Below, piece after piece: positions 6,152-10,009 of a stretch of 10,009 nucleotides of DNA. Numbering within the stretch: the stretch's first letter is position 1; every line of letters begins with the position of its first letter. Position numbers and translations under genes: made by a program. The notes beneath the pieces are model-generated. The model made no database searches, had not been told where the DNA came from, and worked only from the letters and a program-made list of their open reading frames with translations. This DNA comes from Asterionellopsis glacialis (Eukaryota; Bacillariophyta; Plagiogrammaphyceae; Rhaphoneidales; Asterionellopsidaceae): contig WKLE02006851.1 of the NCBI GenBank assembly GCA_014885115.2, forward strand, positions 1 through 10,009. Direction: 5' to 3'.

Positions 6152-8023
6152 ATGCAGAGTGAGTACGAAAAGGAAGCCGATTATGGCTTTATTTACAAAG
6201 TTTCCGGTCCCCTTGTCGTTGCCGATGGTATGAGTGGAGCTGCTATGTACGAGCTTGTCCGTGTCGGACACTCCAAGCTTGTTGGAGAGATTATTAAGCT
6301 CGAGGGAGACACTGCCTCTATTCAAGTTTACGAGGATACCTCCGGTCTTACCGTTGGTGATCCAGTTCTTCGTAAGAAGCAGCCTCTTTCCGTCGAACTT
6401 GGACCCGGTATCATGGGAACCATTTTCGATGGTATTCAGCGTCCTTTGGAACACATTTTCCAAAGCTCTGGTGATGTGTACGTGCCTAAGGGTGTGGATG
6501 TCCCCTGTTTGACCCGTGATGTCAGGTGGACTTTTACCCCCGGTAACTTCAAGGAAGGACAACCTATTTCTGGTGGTGATGTTATTGGTATCGTTTACGA
6601 GAACGAGATTATTGACTCTCACAAGATTCTCTGTCCTCCTAATGTCTTCGGTACCGTCACTAAGATCCACACCACCGGTACTGATGGTAAGGAAACCTTC
6701 CTTGTCGACGATGTTGTCATGGAGGTCTACAATGAGTCCCAAGACAAGACCCACAACCTTACTCTTTCCCACTTCTGGCCCGTGCGTCGCCCTCGTCCCA
6801 TTAACGAGAAGCTTCCCGGTAATGAACCTCTTATTACTGGTCTTCGTGTCATTGATGGTCTTTTCCCCTCTGTGCTTGGAGGAACTTGCGCTGTCCCCGG
6901 TGCTTTCGGTTGCGGAAAGACTGTTATTTCCCAATCTCTTTCCAAATTCTCTAACTCCGACGCTATTGTCTACGTCGGATGTGGTGAACGTGGTAACGAG
7001 ATGGCTGAGGTACTCTGTGATTTCCCTGAGCTTACCATGACGATCAACGATGCCGAAACTGGTAAGGAGAAGGAGGTTGGTATCATGAAGCGTACCACTT
7101 TGGTTGCCAACACATCGAACATGCCCGTCGCTGCTCGTGAGGCTTCTATTTACACTGGTATCACCCTTGCTGAGTATTTCCGTGATCAAGGAATGAACGT
7201 TTCCATGATGGCTGACTCCACCTCCCGTTGGGCCGAGGCCCTTCGTGAGATTTCAGGTCGTCTTGGAGAGATGCCTGCCGATTCCGGTTACCCTGCCTAC
7301 CTTGGTGCCCGTCTTGCTGCTTTCTACGAACGTGCCGGACGTGTCTCCTGTCTTGGTTCCCCCGAACGTGAGGGTACTGTTACCGTTGTCGGTGCTGTGT
7401 CCCCCCCCGGTGGTGATTTCTCCGATCCCGTTACTGCTGCTACTCTTTCTATTGTGCAGGTCTTCTGGGGTCTTGATAAGAAGCTTGCCCAACGTAAGCA
7501 TTTCCCAAGTCTTAACTGGCTTATCTCTTACACAAAGTACATGCAAGTCCTCGAGCCTTACTTCAACGGCATGGACGAACAGTATTCCTACCTCCGTAAC
7601 CAGGGCCGTAACATTCTTCAACAAGAAGATAACCTTTCCGAGATTGTTCAACTTGTCGGTAAGGAGTCCCTTTCTGAGGATCAAAAGGTTGTGATGGAAG
7701 TCGCCAAGCTTATCCGTGAGGATTTCCTAGCCCAGAACGCTTTCACTGAGCACGATTACACGTGTCCTCTTGACAAGACTGTTGGTATGCTCAAGGTTAT
7801 CATCACCTTCTATGATTTGTGCCAAAAGGCCATCGCCGACTCCCCCGCTGATGCCAAGCTCACCTATGCTCACATTAAGACCGCTCTTGCTCCCACCATC
7901 CAAAAGGTCATTGACACCAAGTATGTCGACCCCAAGGCACCAAAGGACGAAATCAATGCTGGATATGCTGTGATCGTTGACGAGATGCAAAGAGAGTTCC
8001 AAACCTTGTGCGATGGTATCTAA
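6152..8023 (+). CDS. VMA1: V-type H+-ATPase catalytic subunit A
   Basis: This is the catalytic A subunit of the V1 sector. It hydrolyses ATP in the A3B3 hexamer to drive proton pumping into vacuoles and other endomembrane compartments. The product is 623 residues, close to the roughly 617 usual for the family, and has no intron. In order it shows the N-terminal beta-barrel (about 15-80), the non-homologous region specific to A subunits (about 110-200), the P-loop GAFGCGKT (250-257), GCGERGNEM with the catalytic Glu 279 (276-284), [20 protein letters not shown] (351-370, Asp 355 in Walker B), the family signature around [10 protein letters not shown] (417-426), and a C-terminal helical domain with [13 protein letters not shown] (531-543). 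Cys 254 in the P-loop and Cys 538 match the pair that forms a regulatory disulfide in animal enzymes. Codons favour C/T-ending forms such as CTT, GGT, GCC and TCC, unlike the NUMOD3 gene, as expected for high expression. The start has A at -3 and follows a CAACAACC leader. All key residues are present. Confidence 0.98.
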   Translation: MQSEYEKEADYGFIYKVSGPLVVADGMSGAAMYELVRVGHSKLVGEIIKLEGDTASIQVYEDTSGLTVGDPVLRKKQPLSVELGPGIMGTIFDGIQRPLEHIFQSSGDVYVPKGVDVPCLTRDVRWTFTPGNFKEGQPISGGDVIGIVYENEIIDSHKILCPPNVFGTVTKIHTTGTDGKETFLVDDVVMEVYNESQDKTHNLTLSHFWPVRRPRPINEKLPGNEPLITGLRVIDGLFPSVLGGTCAVPGAFGCGKTVISQSLSKFSNSDAIVYVGCGERGNEMAEVLCDFPELTMTINDAETGKEKEVGIMKRTTLVANTSNMPVAAREASIYTGITLAEYFRDQGMNVSMMADSTSRWAEALREISGRLGEMPADSGYPAYLGARLAAFYERAGRVSCLGSPEREGTVTVVGAVSPPGGDFSDPVTAATLSIVQVFWGLDKKLAQRKHFPSLNWLISYTKYMQVLEPYFNGMDEQYSYLRNQGRNILQQEDNLSEIVQLVGKESLSEDQKVVMEVAKLIREDFLAQNAFTEHDYTCPLDKTVGMLKVIITFYDLCQKAIADSPADAKLTYAHIKTALAPTIQKVIDTKYVDPKAPKDEINAGYAVIVDEMQREFQTLCDGI

Positions 8024-8482
8024 ATTGCTGGTTGTTCGGTAGTTCTGTGAATTTGAAAGAAAGAGAACAAAAAGAAGAAATTAAAAAAGATAGAGAAGAG
8101 TTTTGAAAATCAAATTGTTCCCTGAATATTTGAGTTAACAATTTAAACCCAATTTATTATTACTTATGTTTCATTGTATGTTTCGAATTTGAGTGTCCTT
8201 TCGTAAAGACAAACAAAACTAACACATTCCATGCAATTGGAAAAATCAAACAAGTAGATCCTACAAACAAGGCGCTCTAGATTTAGCAGACGAGTGAAGA
8301 TCGATGTTTACATGTTGATCAATCGGTAATTTTATGTAATACAATTAATAACGTACTTTAGCTTCCGCTGGCACCTCCCCAGAAATCAAGCGCGATATAT
8401 TTCGACCCAGTATTGCGAAGGTGTCGCAAAGGTGACATGTCCCTATGCAACCCGACTTTTTTCATTCGTTTGGTTTTAAGAC
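8024..8482. other. Convergent 3' region of the V-ATPase A and FNT genes
   Basis: These 459 bases lie between two stop codons of convergent genes and should contain both 3' untranslated regions. A nearly pure purine tract (about 8055-8103, GAAAGAAAGAG-like) follows the V-ATPase stop. Near the FNT stop, an imperfect 11-base tandem repeat at 8413-8434 can fold into a small hairpin (TTGCGA, loop AGGTG, TCGCAA). No clear AATAAA was found on the plus strand after the V-ATPase stop. No coding frame is supported. Confidence 0.6.
8413..8434 (-). repeat. Imperfect 11-base tandem repeat able to form a hairpin in the FNT 3' region
   Basis: TTGCGAAGGTG is followed directly by TCGCAAAGGTG, identical at 9 of 11 positions. 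TTGCGA and TCGCAA are also inverted repeats around a 5-base loop. The element lies about 50-70 bases past the FNT stop, so it would be in that gene's 3' untranslated region. A role in 3'-end formation or message stability is possible but unsupported. Confidence 0.35.
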
Positions 8483-9550
8483 TTATTCGTCCTTCTTGAA
8501 CCAGCTACCCAAAGTAGTACCGAAAGGAGCCATGACGCAGAGGGCTCCACCAACAATATTTCCAAGAGTCACAGGAATAAGGTTCTTGAAGAACATTTGT
8601 GCAACTGTGATTTCTGCTCCTCGAAGAATTCCAAGAGGAATAAGGAACATATTGGCAACAGAGTGGTCCAGACCGAGGGCAACAAACGCAGAAATTGGGA
8701 ACCAGACAGCGGTCATCTTGCCGACCATGGTGCTGCAACCAGAGGCCATGTAGACAGCCATGCACACAAGCCAGTTACAAAGAATTCCACGAATGAAGGC
8801 AACATCCCATGGTAAGGAACACTTGGCAGTGGCAATAGCGACGCTTGCTGGTCCTTGACCGAGAGTGCCTGATTTCCATGCAAGGTAGGCAAGGAAGAGA
8901 GAACCGACGAAGTTACCCAAGTAGGATGCGGTCCAGTTCTTAATAAGATTTTCCTTAGTGGTTTTGCCCTCAGCGACAGCTGCAGTGACGAGAGCAGTAT
9001 TACCGGTGAAAAGTTCACCTCCAGTTACGAGTGTCATGATAAGGCCGAAAGGAAGACCAAAGGCGCCGAGAATAATCTTTTGCAAACCAGGGTTGGTTTG
9101 GGCGATTCCGGGGCATGCACCTCCAACAGTAATTGCGAGGTAAGCACCAAACGCAATATGGCATCCAGATACAATACCAAGCTTAAAAATCTTTGAGAAA
9201 GGAGCAGAAGCCTTGGCTGCACCAGCTGCGACAGCTCCTTGGTAAAGAGCAGGAGGAGGCTAGCGACAAAAAAGAAAATAAATCAACAAACGATGAGCAT
9301 CACAATGACTGTAATGTAGAATTGCTTTTCAAACTCTAACTTGTCTAGCAAATATAACGTAGACGATGCACTCTCCATACAACAAATAAACGCAACTAAA
9401 ACTTACTTTGAGGGCGGGAACGGGGTCACCTCCACCAGACATCTTAAGGGCAACCGATGTACGGGGAGCGAAGGCCTTAGGTTGTTGGACGGCAAAGGCA
9501 GAGCTTGAGCCCGCCAAAAGGCAAAGCAAGAGAGCAGATTTTCCGAGCAT
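8483..9550 (-). CDS. NAR1: Plastid-targeted formate/nitrite transporter (FNT family), two exons
   Basis: This encodes an FNT-family pentameric anion channel. Algal plastid members (NAR1) bring nitrite into the chloroplast for reduction to ammonium. Exon 1 is 9550-9407 (48 codons) and exon 2 is 9259-8483 (258 codons plus stop), joined in phase 0 to give 306 residues. The N-terminus MLGKSALLLCLLAGSSSAFA is a signal peptide ending in the diatom SAFA-type motif, followed by a Lys/Arg/Pro/Ala-rich transit segment (AFAPRTSVALK). The mature part has about six hydrophobic segments (near 73-96, 108-127, 158-175, 202-220, 231-253 and 275-293). It carries the FNT signatures TGGELFTGN (127-135), GILCNWLVCMAVYMA (206-220) and DHSVANM (246-252), with the conserved pore His 247. 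The ATG has A at -3. Nitrite as substrate is inferred from plastid targeting and algal relatives. Formate or another small anion cannot be excluded, so the symbol is a family-level assignment. Confidence 0.93.
9260..9406 (-). other. Spliceosomal intron in the FNT gene
   Basis: On the minus strand the intron runs from GTAAGT (9406-9401) to CTAG (ending 9260), 147 bases, phase 0. It contains in-frame stops, and only its removal joins the presequence exon to the transporter exon. Placing the junction after codon 48 (PALK, then PPPALYQ) separates the targeting exon from the channel domain almost exactly. Confidence 0.88.
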
Positions 9551-10009
9551 TTTGTGTAGTTATTTATCTGTTACTTTCATTAGGATGATAGCAAAAATCG
9601 CGACATTAGATTCGACGACAAAAAACTGATTCAACCAAAATCAAAACATAGCAATCAAGATTTCTTTCAACCATCAGGCTTGAAAATCAAAGACTATGCG
9701 CAACATGACAAAACGAAGAGGAATAGGAAGTACGGGTGTCGTGTAGCTTTTCATTTTACAAAACAACTCTTGTCATTGTGACCGTGACACACCTTTGACG
9801 ACAACAGTGACAGCAACAGTGAAATCTGTCCAAGAAAAAAATCAAATAATGTGGGGCAATCAAGAAGTCAGAAGCCATGTCCCTTCATATCTTCCAAGTA
9901 CAGAACCCGGAAAGTAAAAAAGTTCCGGTAATCTTTGTCGAATTTTTCATCAGTTCCGATGAATCATGGAACGCAACCTCCGGAAGTTAGGAAATTTTCG
10001 GCGGGAACT
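9551..10009. other. Upstream region of the FNT gene, to the right edge
   Basis: This 459-base stretch should hold the FNT promoter and leader (minus strand; the leader ends ACTACACAAA before the ATG). It may also hold the promoter of a gene beyond the right edge. Four TGAC cores lie within 33 bases (9779-9811), and the 9-mer CAACAGTGA occurs twice (9802-9810, 9814-9822). Three CCGGAA hexamers and an E2F-like site are packed near the edge. A plus-strand ATG at 9966 stays open for 14 codons to the edge, too short to call a gene. Confidence 0.5.
9907..10007. promoter_or_regulatory. Cluster of CCGGAA elements plus an E2F-like site
   Basis: CCGGAA occurs at 9907-9912 and 9980-9985, and in reverse orientation (TTCCGG) at 9923-9928; the first two copies of the run form an inverted pair 10 bases apart. 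A related AGTTCCGA lies near 9952. GGCGGGAA at 10000-10007 reads TTCCCGCC on the other strand, an E2F-type core. The density suggests a promoter, perhaps of the next gene to the right rather than of the FNT gene 360 or more bases away. No factor is known from this sequence. Confidence 0.35.

Noticed and set aside
6899..6922. Checked for an intein at the V-ATPase P-loop, as in yeast VMA1
   Set aside because: The P-loop and the following residues run on without interruption, and the protein has normal family length.
6140..7189. Long 349-residue open frame antisense to the V-ATPase gene
   Set aside because: It mirrors the strong codon bias of the sense gene and has Ser/Thr/Gly/Asn-rich composition with no recognisable motif. 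Similar antisense frames occur further along the same gene (7253-7684, 7727-8002).
9966..10009. Plus-strand ATG open to the right window edge (14 codons)
   Set aside because: It is too short to judge and has no leader or composition evidence. It could be the start of a further gene, but this cannot be claimed.

Overview
The window looks like nuclear DNA of a photosynthetic stramenopile, most likely a diatom. Genes are compact and almost intron-free, and they alternate in strand. Leaders just before the ATGs are rich in CAA and CAAC. One gene starts with a diatom-type bipartite plastid presequence: a signal peptide ending SSAFA, with Phe at or next to the cleavage point. The proteins are eukaryotic (V-ATPase subunit A, PIF1 helicase), and one gene has a GTAAGT...CTAG spliceosomal intron. 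The species cannot be fixed from the sequence alone.

Layout from left to right: (1) the probable start of a minus-strand gene that runs off the left edge (1-122); (2) a non-coding stretch; (3) a plus-strand gene for an unusual 617-residue protein with tandem NUMOD3-type motifs and no nuclease domain (1001-2854); (4) convergent to it, a minus-strand PIF1-family DNA helicase whose true ATG is at 4992 (3112-4992); (5) a 1.16 kb divergent promoter region; (6) a plus-strand gene for the catalytic A subunit of the vacuolar H+-ATPase (6152-8023), with the strong C/T-ending codon bias of a highly expressed gene; (7) convergent to it, a minus-strand two-exon gene for a plastid-targeted formate/nitrite transporter, probably the NAR1 type (8483-9550); (8) its upstream region, with a cluster of CCGGAA elements and an E2F-like site at the right edge.

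The genes do not form an operon or a single pathway. The V-ATPase acidifies endomembrane compartments. The FNT channel probably moves nitrite into the plastid for assimilation. PIF1 maintains DNA. The role of the NUMOD3 protein is unknown.

No mobile element, CRISPR array, rRNA or tRNA was seen. The most interesting signals are the NUMOD3 repeat protein, which has mixed plastid-like and nuclear-like sorting signals, and the four evenly spaced F-[IV]-[IV]-D-D repeats in the N-terminal arm of the PIF1 helicase. These resemble SUMO-interacting motifs.
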